Position numbers and translations under genes: made by a program. DNA of 34,646 bases, taken from NCBI GenBank assembly GCA_937896065.1, contig CALBLI010000028.1, positions 1 to 34,646 on the forward strand, written 5' to 3'. This DNA is from an uncultured Caryophanales bacterium (GTDB taxonomy: Bacteria > Bacillota_I > Bacilli_A > RFN20 > CAG-288). The number at the start of each line of letters is the position of its first letter. The first letter of the stretch is position 1. Below are positions 1 to 7,779 of the stretch, piece by piece. The notes beneath the pieces were generated by a model that saw only the letters and a list, made by a program, of their open reading frames with translations, did not search any database and was not told the DNA's origin.

Positions 1-603
1 AATTGTGCAAGCACTTGCGGTACATTTAGAACTTTTTTTGAATCTTTTATTTATAAAAATAAAATACTTGTCAATTATTCAGAAATAGGTATTATCAATC
101 AAATAGAAGGCTTTAAAGATTTAGATATAACTTCTCAGTTTATCTTAATAAGAGATGGTAAATTATTGAATGCAACCAAGGTTGACGACAATAATTCATC
201 AGCATTTATTGAAGAATATTTTGATAAATATATAAACATTAAAAATACAATGATAAGTAATAATTTATATTATGATGATGAAAATATAAAATTATCATCT
301 TCCATTCATCTTCTTTACAATAAAGAATTATATGCTGATAGAAGTTATATACTTTTTAATAATATAGATCTTTATTTAGAAGATAATTTAAAAGTTCTAT
401 TTATAAATAAAGATAAAGTCGATTATAAAAGTTTATATTCTTATCTTAATGAAAATGAAGTTGATTGCATCAACTTCATTAAAAATAACGATTATATCGA
501 CAAGAAATATGATTTAAATGCAAATGATATAGTGTCTACTTATCTAAGTAAACAAGGTGATAAATACATATCTTATTCCTTAACAATCTCTTCTAAATCA
601 TGA
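1..603 (+). CDS. Unrecognised protein, 3' part (5' end outside window)
   Basis: The frame is open from base 1 to a TGA at 601-603 (200 codons), so this is the C-terminal part of a gene that begins upstream. A TTG at 166 lies inside the open frame, has no ribosome binding site and is not a credible start. The visible part begins with a CASTCGTF stretch (two Cys three residues apart) followed by alternating beta-like and helical segments. It then has FILIRDGKLLNA, which resembles the strand-plus-dGK part of thioredoxin-like folds, but there is no clear cis-Pro and no known family can be named. The rest is rich in Asn, Asp, Lys and Tyr with no membrane segment. The 3' end overlaps the convergent DHH phosphoesterase gene by 31 bases. 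The reading frame is certain; the function is not. Confidence 0.7.
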   Translation, partial: NCASTCGTFRTFFESFIYKNKILVNYSEIGIINQIEGFKDLDITSQFILIRDGKLLNATKVDDNNSSAFIEEYFDKYINIKNTMISNNLYYDDENIKLSSSIHLLYNKELYADRSYILFNNIDLYLEDNLKVLFINKDKVDYKSLYSYLNENEVDCINFIKNNDYIDKKYDLNANDIVSTYLSKQGDKYISYSLTISSKS

Positions 604-1565
604 ATGAGATTATCCAATTTAGCTAAATCATATAATTTGCATCCAGCTGCAAAATCATGTCCACCACCATCATAGTTTTTTGCAACTTCACTTATTGGTT
701 TTCTACTTGATCTAATTGATACTCTAAAGTATCCTTTATTTTCATCTTCCGTAACTGATACAACAGCTTCAACACCTTTCAAATTTCTAAATGTGTTGAT
801 ATGAAGGTTTCCTTCATCAATAGTCATATCAAGTTTTTTCATATCTTCCTTTGTAAAAACAAAATAACAGACATGACCTGGAGTAATTTTATAATTATTC
901 AAAACGAATTTTAAAATATTCATTCTTCTTTCATCACTTTGATACATTTTAAAATAGACATCATCTTTATTAACACCAACATCAAGAAGAGAAGCTGCAA
1001 GACGTAACGTCATTGAAGAAGTATCTTGATATAAGAAACGATTAGTATCACCAATAATACCTGAATACAAATAAGTAGCTGCTTCTTTAGATAATATTCT
1101 TTTTCTTGATCTAGATAAAACAAATAGAGACAAAAGTTCAGCACAAGCTGCCATTTCAGGATAAACAATTAAATCATCACCAAATTGTTTTTCAATAGGA
1201 GGTAAAGGATGATGATCAATTTTAATAACTTTCTTAGCAAACTTTAATTTCTCTTTCGAAACACGAGGTAAATCTGAAACATCAACAGTGATTGCAAGAT
1301 GTTCTTTTTCAAAAAAAGAATCAGAAATTTCTTCACTTATTGGATAGATAAAAGGCATCAATGTATTTATATTATCACCAACAAAATGAACTTCTTTATT
1401 TGGAAAATTATCTTTAATCCATGTATATAAACCCATCTGTGAACCTAAAGCATCAAAATCAGGTGAAGAATGTCTATAGATGACAATATTGTTAAAAGCT
1501 ATGATATCTTTCTCTAAAGATTTAAATTGATTGTGCATTTTTTTAAAATCAAAATTTGAATTCAT
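573..1565 (-). CDS. nrnA: DHH/DHHA1 family phosphoesterase (NrnA-like nanoRNase/pAp phosphatase)
   Basis: Probable Mn-dependent phosphoesterase of the bifunctional oligoribonuclease/pAp phosphatase type, which clears 2-5 nt RNA fragments and 3'-phosphoadenosine 5'-phosphate in the cytosol. Visible DHH motifs: RHSSPDFDALGSQ (H32, D36, D38), VDVSD (D95), DHHP (D117-H118-H119) and a GDTNRF segment. Near the C-terminus GGGHDFAAGC is the DHHA1 substrate-binding signature. At 330 residues the length is normal for NrnA. The ATG at 1563-1565 is chosen because GGAGGTGAAT precedes it at ideal spacing; an in-frame TTG 12 bases upstream would place the Shine-Dalgarno inside the gene. It is convergent with and overlaps the preceding gene. 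The family is clear; exact substrate preference (NrnA, or a c-di-NMP-linked DHH enzyme) cannot be read from sequence, though there is no GGDEF or PAS region as in GdpP. Confidence 0.88.
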   Translation of the reverse strand: MNSNFDFKKMHNQFKSLEKDIIAFNNIVIYRHSSPDFDALGSQMGLYTWIKDNFPNKEVHFVGDNINTLMPFIYPISEEISDSFFEKEHLAITVDVSDLPRVSKEKLKFAKKVIKIDHHPLPPIEKQFGDDLIVYPEMAACAELLSLFVLSRSRKRILSKEAATYLYSGIIGDTNRFLYQDTSSMTLRLAASLLDVGVNKDDVYFKMYQSDERRMNILKFVLNNYKITPGHVCYFVFTKEDMKKLDMTIDEGNLHINTFRNLKGVEAVVSVTEDENKGYFRVSIRSSRKPISEVAKNYDGGGHDFAAGCKLYDLAKLDNLIHDLEEIVKE

Positions 1566-1614
1566 ATTCACCTCCAAAACTTTAAATATTTTACCAAATT
1601 TTTACTTATAATAC

Positions 1615-1643
1615 TTGAAAAACATTCTTTTTTATATTATTAT
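1615..1643 (+). promoter_or_regulatory. Promoter of tRNA-Arg
   Basis: TTGAAA (1615-1620) and TATTAT (1638-1643) are separated by 17 bases, each differing from consensus at one position. The -10 box ends 11 bases before the mature tRNA 5' end. Confidence 0.75.
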
Positions 1644-1654
1644 TAATAGGCTTT

Positions 1655-1731
<77 letters not shown>

Positions 1732-1742
1732 TGCTAAAAATT

Positions 1743-1776
1743 ATAGGTTGGAATATTCCAACCTATTTTTTATTTT
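1743..1776 (+). terminator. Rho-independent terminator of tRNA-Arg
   Basis: A perfect inverted repeat at 1743-1766 (ATAGGTTGGAAT and its complement) is followed by a T-rich tail, 12 bases after the tRNA CCA. Confidence 0.85.
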
Positions 1777-1807
1777 AAAAAAATTCCTTGCGTTCAAGCA
1801 AGGAATT
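1777..1807 (-). terminator. Rho-independent terminator of the LRR lipoprotein gene
   Basis: Ten-base-pair stem AATTCCTTGC (1782-1791) with GCAAGGAATT (1798-1807), loop of six. On the minus strand it is followed by a run of seven T. It lies 37 bases past the stop codon of the gene ending at 1845. Confidence 0.85.
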
Positions 1808-1844
1808 ATATACATTTTTTAAATCTATTAAAAGTTTGTTTAAT

Positions 1845-4181
1845 TTACCACTTAATGTCTTTAGCAGCAATGAATGCACTATCACCATTTGAAAGGTAAT
1901 ACTTTATAGTTAAATTATAAGCACCAACTACACTAACATTAGAAGTAAAGGTATTCTTGTTATTTGAAAACATAGCTTTAAATTGATCAAGTGTTCCATT
2001 GAATCTTATTTCATTAAGACAGTATGCAGAATTAAATGCTTTTGAAGAAATAGAACACTTAGGATTTTTAATCTCAATGACCCTTACTGAAGACCATGCA
2101 GCAATAGCTTCATTTATATAATTAACAGATTTAGGAAATGAAAGAAATCTAAGATTTTCACAACTATTAAACGCATTGGAACCAATAGTTGTAACACCTT
2201 GGGGAATATAAATTGAGGATACTGATGATTTCATAAAAGCATATTTCCCTATAGTTGTTATAGTGCTTGGAAGAACTATACTTTTTAAATTTTTAGTTTC
2301 TCTAAATGCACTTTCACCAATAGTTGTTAATCCTTCAGGAAGAATTATGCTTGAAAAATCACTCCAATAGAAAGTTTGATTTAATGAAGTAACATTTTTT
2401 GGAACAATAAATTCACTTTCTTCATGTTTTCCACTAAAAGCTTGTGAACTAATTGTTTTTAAAGTGGTAGGGAAAGTATATTTAACATTATCGCCATATA
2501 GATTTAAATGTTCAATATCACTTACACCTTCAGGAACAACAATTTCTTTAGAGTCACCAAATACAAAATATAATTTAGTTCCATCATATGAATAAACTTT
2601 ATCATCGACAATTTTATAATTATTTTGACTACCTGTAAGTTCAACATGTTTAATAAGAGTATTTTCAAATGCCAAATGTGAGAGTGCAGTGATATCCTGG
2701 GGAATAACAATAGTATCAATAGTACAATTTACAAAAAGTCTATTAAGCTGTAAATTGAAATTAGATGGAATAACTAATCTATTTATATGACAATTTTTGA
2801 CCATATTATTTGAAGGATTAATATTAGTTAAATCAAGTTGACTAAGATTTGATAAATTCACAAAAATGCCATTTAAATTTTGATCAGTTAAAATTAATTC
2901 TCCTTTATTAATTGGTGAAAAAGATATGGTCTTTAATATAGAATTATTAGGGAAAGCATATTTACCAATAGTTTTAAGACCAGTAACTTTAACACCAGTA
3001 TACCCTGGTTTTAGCCAAATTACTTTATCTCCAAGGTACCCACTAGCATTTTTTGAATATAATGAACTTGCACCACCCCAAATAACATTTTTATTATTAT
3101 TTATATTGAGGTTTTTAAAATTAGTACAACCTTCTAAATAAGACATATCAAATTGGCAAATCTCATTTAGATCAAGAGTTTCTAAGTATGGATTATATGA
3201 CAAATTAAATGAAGTAACTTTTGCAGGAACTTTAAATGTTTTAAATTTGCAGTATTCAAATGCGGCTCTTAAAGTAGTAAGAGGTGAATCATCAGCAAAT
3301 GTCACATTTTCTAAATCCGAATCAACAAATGTATAATCACCAAACGATACGATATTATTTGGAATAGTAGTTTCCTTAATTGCACTACCTCGAAAAGCAT
3401 TACCATCTATTTGTATAACTTGACTACTATCAGTTGGAATTATAGAAGTAGAACAACCAGTCACAATGGATTTAGTTTTTGCATTCACAATAATATTAGA
3501 GTTATAATCTTTATAGAAACTATTATTTGAATCAACAGTAATCTTTTTTAAGTCATGACAATATGCAAAAGCATCGCCATAAATATAGGTAACAGATGCA
3601 GGAATATTGACACTTTCAATATTACTTCCATAAAAACCTGCTACTTGCAAAACATCATTTGGAATAATTGATGTCTTACAACCTTTAACAAGTCTTTTGC
3701 CATCACGAGTTATGATACAATTATTTTGAGAATAATAAATAGGATTTTCACTATCTACTTCAAGTTTTTCAAGTGAGGAAGCATTTTTAAAAGATTTGTA
3801 ATCAATGGTATTGACATTTTTAGAAAATTTAATAGATTTGATATTTGAATTATCTTTAAAAGAATCAGCATTAATATCAATTGGATATTCTTTACCATCA
3901 AATTTATTTGGAATAACAACATCTGTTAATGATGCATATTCTTCTTTAAGTCCATTGATGGTTATATGTTCGCCATCATAATGTAAATAACTGATTTCAT
4001 AGTCAAAATAGATGCTATAATCTGGTTCTTCAGGAACGTCAGGTGTTGTTGAAGAAGATGAAGATGATGACGTTGACGAAGATATACTACTTTCAGGAAC
4101 ATTGTTATTTTTAGCACAGGAAGAAACACCAAGTAGAGAAACCAAAGCAATAGTTGATAAAAATTTAAATTTTTTAAACAT
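1845..4181 (-). CDS. BspA-type leucine-rich-repeat surface lipoprotein (copy 1)
   Basis: Predicted extracellular lipoprotein of 778 residues. The N-terminus is a lipoprotein signal peptide: basic MFKKFKF, a hydrophobic core, and lipobox LGVSSC with Cys22 as the lipidation site. A Ser/Thr/Pro-rich tether follows (about residues 28-52). The rest is a series of BspA/TpLRR-type repeats of the form IP..VT.IG..AF..C..L..I, best seen in the last 200 residues. Cassettes in the first half carry an NNCIIT...LVKGCKTSIIP pattern common in BspA-like proteins. Such proteins in other bacteria bind host matrix or mediate adhesion; the ligand here is unknown. The ATG at 4179-4181 is preceded by GAGGT; an in-frame ATG 15 bases upstream overlaps that site. 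Transcription probably starts from the poly-G promoter at 4230-4258. It is related to the gene at 30475-32604. Confidence 0.92.
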   Translation of the reverse strand: MFKKFKFLSTIALVSLLGVSSCAKNNNVPESSISSSTSSSSSSSTTPDVPEEPDYSIYFDYEISYLHYDGEHITINGLKEEYASLTDVVIPNKFDGKEYPIDINADSFKDNSNIKSIKFSKNVNTIDYKSFKNASSLEKLEVDSENPIYYSQNNCIITRDGKRLVKGCKTSIIPNDVLQVAGFYGSNIESVNIPASVTYIYGDAFAYCHDLKKITVDSNNSFYKDYNSNIIVNAKTKSIVTGCSTSIIPTDSSQVIQIDGNAFRGSAIKETTIPNNIVSFGDYTFVDSDLENVTFADDSPLTTLRAAFEYCKFKTFKVPAKVTSFNLSYNPYLETLDLNEICQFDMSYLEGCTNFKNLNINNNKNVIWGGASSLYSKNASGYLGDKVIWLKPGYTGVKVTGLKTIGKYAFPNNSILKTISFSPINKGELILTDQNLNGIFVNLSNLSQLDLTNINPSNNMVKNCHINRLVIPSNFNLQLNRLFVNCTIDTIVIPQDITALSHLAFENTLIKHVELTGSQNNYKIVDDKVYSYDGTKLYFVFGDSKEIVVPEGVSDIEHLNLYGDNVKYTFPTTLKTISSQAFSGKHEESEFIVPKNVTSLNQTFYWSDFSSIILPEGLTTIGESAFRETKNLKSIVLPSTITTIGKYAFMKSSVSSIYIPQGVTTIGSNAFNSCENLRFLSFPKSVNYINEAIAAWSSVRVIEIKNPKCSISSKAFNSAYCLNEIRFNGTLDQFKAMFSNNKNTFTSNVSVVGAYNLTIKYYLSNGDSAFIAAKDIKW

Positions 4182-4229
4182 AGTAATACCTCGCATTAAA
4201 TCACATCAAAAAGATATTTTATACTAAAA

Positions 4230-4258
4230 ATTATACCCCCCCCGGCATTTTTTAGCAA
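4230..4258 (-). promoter_or_regulatory. Poly-G spacer promoter of LRR lipoprotein 1 (putative phase-variable)
   Basis: Read on the minus strand: TTGCTA (4258-4253), a 17-base spacer A5-TGCC-G8, then TATAAT (4235-4230). The G run (4243-4236) abuts the -10 box. The same A6-TGCC-G(n)-TATA block stands before the other LRR lipoprotein gene at 32634-32663. A homopolymeric G tract filling the promoter spacer is how slipped-strand mispairing switches transcription in other bacteria (for example porA of Neisseria). Boxes and tract are seen directly; switching is inferred. Confidence 0.7.
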
Positions 4259-4307
4259 TACAAAAGTTAAACAAAATCGATGTTTTTTAAAAAAAATTGT
4301 CACTTTT

Positions 4308-5084
4308 TTAATCTTTCTTAGATTTACCTTTTAAAATGTAGGATTCAACTTCAACATCTTTATTAGCATTAAATAATTTTAGAAGATTAAATAATGAGTT
4401 CTTAGAAGTTGAAAAAGCAAAAATAATTGATACTTGTTGATATGTTTTATCATCATTTGTAATAAGTTCAGTAGTTGTCTTTTTAATGACAACATCATTT
4501 ATCTTACACATTTCTTGAACATAGTTGATCAAATTGAAGTCACATGATGAAGACAAAACAAATTTAGATGATTTTAAATCAAGTAATCTTTCAACATAAA
4601 TGAACGCAATGAGTACAAGCAATGTAATAAAGGTGGCAATAATAGCTTCTAAAAATAATCCCATTCCAACAAGTAAGCCAATAGCACCAGTAATCCATAA
4701 TGAAGCAGAAGTAGTAAGACCTTTAATGGTGAATCCAGTTTTTAAAATGGTTCCAGCACAAATAAAACCAAAGCCAGCAATTATACCAGCAGCAATTCTT
4801 GATGCATCATAAGAAGAGGAATAAATAGATAAATCACTTGGAAAACTTCCATCCTTAAAAGCAGATATTATCACAGGTATTGCATAAATAGAAATAAACG
4901 TCAAAATAGTTGCACCACTTGATATTAAAACATGTGTTCTTAAACCAGCAGAATGTCCCCTTACTTCTCTTTCTATACCAATAATTGCAGATAAAAAAAT
5001 AGAAAAAAGAAGAGTAATTAAAAAAAGTAACGCTAAACCATTTCCATTCCATTTGCTTGCAATGTTTATAATTTGTTGATCCAT
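4308..5084 (-). CDS. MgtC/SapB family membrane protein
   Basis: Integral membrane protein of 258 residues. The family signature GIEREVRGHSAGLRTHVLIS follows the first hydrophobic helix. Further helices (ILTFISIYAIPVII, AAGIIAGFGFICAGTIL and two or three more) complete the MgtC membrane domain. A soluble C-terminal part of about 80 residues (LSSSCDFNLINYV to the end) resembles the ACT-like tail of longer MgtC proteins. MgtC proteins are linked to growth in low magnesium, acid or host cells and to modulation of ATP synthase; which of these applies here cannot be told. The start at 5084 follows AGAAGGTG and lies one base after the stop of the CBS gene (TGATATG), indicating translational coupling. 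It is the last gene of the hydrogenase-like/Mrp operon. Confidence 0.9.
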   Translation of the reverse strand: MDQQIINIASKWNGNGLALLFLITLLFSIFLSAIIGIEREVRGHSAGLRTHVLISSGATILTFISIYAIPVIISAFKDGSFPSDLSIYSSSYDASRIAAGIIAGFGFICAGTILKTGFTIKGLTTSASLWITGAIGLLVGMGLFLEAIIATFITLLVLIAFIYVERLLDLKSSKFVLSSSCDFNLINYVQEMCKINDVVIKKTTTELITNDDKTYQQVSIIFAFSTSKNSLFNLLKLFNANKDVEVESYILKGKSKKD

Positions 5085-5085
5085 A

Positions 5086-5820
5086 TCACACCTTCTTTCC
5101 ATAAACTTTATTAAAGTCAGCAATGGTAAGTACACCTAGTAGCTTTTCATTTTTTAAACCATTTTGGGTAATTAAAAGCATTGAAACTGTTTTACTATGC
5201 TCACTTTTATTAATTAGTTTAACATATGTCTCCCGGATATTGTCATTTTTAGATACAAAAAGATAGGATTCATTTAGATGAGATTCAATATCACTCACCT
5301 GATAAAAGTCTTTTACGCATAATCTTTTTAAGTCTATTCCTTCAAGATTATTTAAATAAATATAATCAAAAATTGAATTCCTTGATATAATTCCTTTGAT
5401 AATTTTATTTTCATCTAAAATAGGAAGATGTGATAAATGATTCTTAACAAATAAGTCAAAAACAACTTTCATTTTAAAATCTTTAGTAACATAAATGATT
5501 TTTTTATTACAGATAGAATAAATATCCTGAGTATCTATTATTTTTAAAGCTATCTTTTTAAAAGTATAGAAAAAAGAAGTTGTTGGTAAGCAAACATCCT
5601 TATTATGAGATAACATATTTCTTAAATCACCAGCTTGTTTTAAAATTATAAAATTATTATCATTAAAAATAATCGGATCCAAATTTTTAGCATGTATATG
5701 ATTGATAGCTTTTGAATATGATATAAAATCATCTTCAAGTTCACAAATTGTGACAACTTTATTTTCGAGTTGCTTAAAGATACTTAAAAATTCATCAACT
5801 ATCTCTTTATTGTTTTTCAT
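5086..5820 (-). CDS. CBS-pair protein with HEPN-like N-terminal region
   Basis: Cytosolic protein of 244 residues with no membrane segment. The C-terminal two thirds contain a CBS pair: the first unit covers about residues 108-155 (VTKDFKMKVVFDLFVKNHLS, HLPILDENKIIKGIISR), the second about 185-240 with GVLTIADF near the end. CBS pairs usually sense adenine nucleotides. The first 100 residues are helical and contain DLRNMLSH, in which R67-N68 and H72 fit the RX4-6H motif of HEPN domains. HEPN domains are often RNases or nucleotide-binding modules; this assignment rests on one motif and the helical character. The ATG overlaps the Mrp stop by one base (TGATG), and the stop is one base before the MgtC start. 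A role as an energy or nucleotide sensor for its operon partners is inference. Confidence 0.75.
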   Translation of the reverse strand: MKNNKEIVDEFLSIFKQLENKVVTICELEDDFISYSKAINHIHAKNLDPIIFNDNNFIILKQAGDLRNMLSHNKDVCLPTTSFFYTFKKIALKIIDTQDIYSICNKKIIYVTKDFKMKVVFDLFVKNHLSHLPILDENKIIKGIISRNSIFDYIYLNNLEGIDLKRLCVKDFYQVSDIESHLNESYLFVSKNDNIRETYVKLINKSEHSKTVSMLLITQNGLKNEKLLGVLTIADFNKVYGKKV

Positions 5821-6602
5821 CAGTTTGTTGCCTTAATAATACTTTCAACTGTATTTTTTAAATAATCTTTATTTAAATTTTCAATATCACCTTTATCCAT
5901 ACATGATGCGATATCAGCATCAAATGGAATCTCTTCTTTAACTGGTATTTTAAATAATTTAGCTAAATCTAATGAATTTTTACCGTAGATATCGATTCTC
6001 TTTTTACAATCAGGGCAAATAACATAGGCCATATTTTCAACAATTGAAAGCAAAGGAACATTTAAAAGTGAACACATCTTTGCTGATTTTTCAACAACCA
6101 TTGAAACCAAATCCTGTGGTGAAGTAACCAAAACTGCTGCATCAAGATTAATTTTTTGAAACACAGTTAGTGATATATCACTAGTTCCAGGTGCTAAATC
6201 CAAAATTAAATAATCAACATCATAAATAACTTCGGTATAAAATTGTTCAATGAGTGTTGAAATCATTGGTCCACGCCACACCAATGGATCACGTGGGTTA
6301 TCAACTAAAAGATTCGATGACATAATTTCTATACCTGTTTTTGATTTTATAGGATAGAAATATTTTTGATCATCAGAATAGACAGGTCCTTTAACATTAA
6401 ATGCAAATGGAATAGATGGACCAGTAATGTCAGCATCTAAAATACCAACTTTATATCCGCGTCTTTTTAAACATACAGCAAGATATGAAGAAGTAAATGA
6501 TTTACCAACGCCACCTTTTCCAGAAATTACCGCAACAACATGTTTGATATTGCTTCTTTCAGGTGTTGATAAAAATGAGTGTTTTCTTTCAGTGTTTTCC
6601 AT
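5820..6602 (-). CDS. mrp: Mrp/NBP35 family Fe-S carrier P-loop ATPase
   Basis: Soluble ATPase of 260 residues that in the known family binds a bridging [4Fe-4S] cluster between two monomers and transfers it to apoproteins. It has the deviant Walker A SGKGGVGKS (residues 27-35), the LDADITGPS switch region (55-63), the LILDLAPGTSD Walker B region (132-142), and ENMAYVICPDC with C196 and C199, the CxxC that holds the cluster. The N-terminal DUF59 domain found in some Mrp proteins is absent, as in the shorter ApbC form. The ATG at 6600-6602 lies 14 bases inside the upstream hydrogenase-like gene, with AGGGAT about 12 bases before it. Its placement directly after a protein carrying [4Fe-4S]-binding cysteines suggests that protein as its client. 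Confidence 0.92.
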   Translation of the reverse strand: MENTERKHSFLSTPERSNIKHVVAVISGKGGVGKSFTSSYLAVCLKRRGYKVGILDADITGPSIPFAFNVKGPVYSDDQKYFYPIKSKTGIEIMSSNLLVDNPRDPLVWRGPMISTLIEQFYTEVIYDVDYLILDLAPGTSDISLTVFQKINLDAAVLVTSPQDLVSMVVEKSAKMCSLLNVPLLSIVENMAYVICPDCKKRIDIYGKNSLDLAKLFKIPVKEEIPFDADIASCMDKGDIENLNKDYLKNTVESIIKATN

Positions 6603-7728
6603 ATTTTATATAATCCCTATGTAAATAATTTTCAGCTTTTTGGTCAAATGGTTTCATGTTTAAATAATCATATAATTTATTTAAATCATCATTGAGTGGT
6701 GAACATTTGACACTGCTTTCATCATCAGATAAATTTAAAGCTGACATTCTAGCTTCTTTAACTTCATTTAATTGCAAGCCAGTATCCTTGAAGCTAGGTT
6801 GGCCTGCACCCATAATGCAACCACCAGCACAAGCCATAACTTCCACAAAATGATAAGGACAAGTATGATTTCTTGTCATCTCAATCAATTTCCTAGCACC
6901 AATTATTGAGCAATTGGCAAATAAATATTCTCGGTTATTAATATTTAATTTAACTTCTTTAATATCAGGTGAAATAGTTGAAGTTGTAAATTCAACTCTC
7001 TTATCAAAAACTTTTCCTTCTTCATAATAATAAATAGCACGAATCAGTGATTCTAAAACTCCACCAATTCGTCCAAATATTTTACCGCCACCTGATGAAG
7101 AACCGAGCGGATTATCAAAATCAGAATCATCTAAGGAAGGAAGATCAATATTTCTTTCAATAAGAAGTTGTCCTAAATCTTTGGTAGTCAATGTATAATC
7201 GACATCAAATATATCATCAGTTTTATTATATGGCATTTTGCTTTCATTTTTCTTTAAAATACAAGGAACAATAGATAAGACAATGATATCTTCTACTTTT
7301 TTATTATATTTTTTAGCGTAATATTTTTTAGCTAAAGAGCCAAAGCAACCAAGTGGAGATTTAGTTGTTGAAATGTGATTTATTAAATCATTTCCTTGAA
7401 TAAAAAAAGAATTGACCCAACCGATACAACATGAAGAAAACATTGGAAAATATGGTGAATTGTTTTTAACGCGTGATAAAAATTCACTAGCTTCTTCATC
7501 AATTGTAATATCAGCTCCAAAATCAGTATCAAAAACATGTTTAAAACCGAGTTTTCTTAATGCCGATATCATTTTCTTTTCAACATTAGTACCGACTTTT
7601 AAAGAAAACATTTCTCCAAGTGCAACTCTGACAGCGGGTGCCACTTGAACAATAATATCATCACTATGATTTAATAGCAGTTCTTCAACTTCAGCAACCT
7701 CTATCTTTTTAACTATATTTTCTTCCAT
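6589..7728 (-). CDS. [FeFe]-hydrogenase H-domain protein lacking N-terminal ferredoxin domains
   Basis: A 379-residue protein matching the H-cluster domain of iron-only hydrogenases from beginning (IVQVAPAVRVALGEMF) to end (AENYLHRDY). All three signatures are present with their cysteines: L1 is FSSCCIGW (C100, C101), L2 is VPCILKKNE (C156, K159, E162), L3 is VMACAGGCIMGAGQP (C300, C304). Differences from standard enzymes are Thr to Ser and Pro to Ile in L1, Met to Val before C156, and Pro to Ala in L3. The usual N-terminal 2[4Fe-4S] F-cluster region is missing, so electrons would have to come straight from a soluble donor. It could be a minimal hydrogenase, a sensory H-domain, or a Nar1-like Fe-S assembly protein. 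The ATG at 7728 follows GAAAGGT; an in-frame ATG 45 bases upstream lacks one. No HydE/F/G maturase is in the window. Confidence 0.87.
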   Translation of the reverse strand: MEENIVKKIEVAEVEELLLNHSDDIIVQVAPAVRVALGEMFSLKVGTNVEKKMISALRKLGFKHVFDTDFGADITIDEEASEFLSRVKNNSPYFPMFSSCCIGWVNSFFIQGNDLINHISTTKSPLGCFGSLAKKYYAKKYNKKVEDIIVLSIVPCILKKNESKMPYNKTDDIFDVDYTLTTKDLGQLLIERNIDLPSLDDSDFDNPLGSSSGGGKIFGRIGGVLESLIRAIYYYEEGKVFDKRVEFTTSTISPDIKEVKLNINNREYLFANCSIIGARKLIEMTRNHTCPYHFVEVMACAGGCIMGAGQPSFKDTGLQLNEVKEARMSALNLSDDESSVKCSPLNDDLNKLYDYLNMKPFDQKAENYLHRDYIKYGKH

Positions 7729-7742
7729 ATATTTACCTTTCA

Positions 7743-7774
7743 TAAAAATTGCATCGGAAGAAAACCGATGCAAT
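7743..7774 (-). terminator. Terminator or attenuator between the surface protein gene and the hydrogenase-like gene
   Basis: Ten-base-pair stem ATTGCATCGG (7748-7757) with CCGATGCAAT (7765-7774), loop of seven, followed on the minus strand by five T. It ends only about 15 bases before the start codon at 7728, leaving no room for a separate promoter after it. It is therefore either the true end of the upstream transcript or a control point for readthrough into the downstream operon. Confidence 0.8.
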
Positions 7775-7779
7775 CTAAT

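Noticed and set aside
166..603. A 145-codon gene beginning at the TTG at 166
   Set aside because: The same frame is open back to base 1 and there is no ribosome binding site before the TTG, so this is the end of a longer gene.
2926..3141. Plus-strand open frame within LRR lipoprotein 1, and similar short antisense frames in the giant gene (14002-14301, 15724-15993)
   Set aside because: They are antisense shadows with no start signals and no recognisable protein character.
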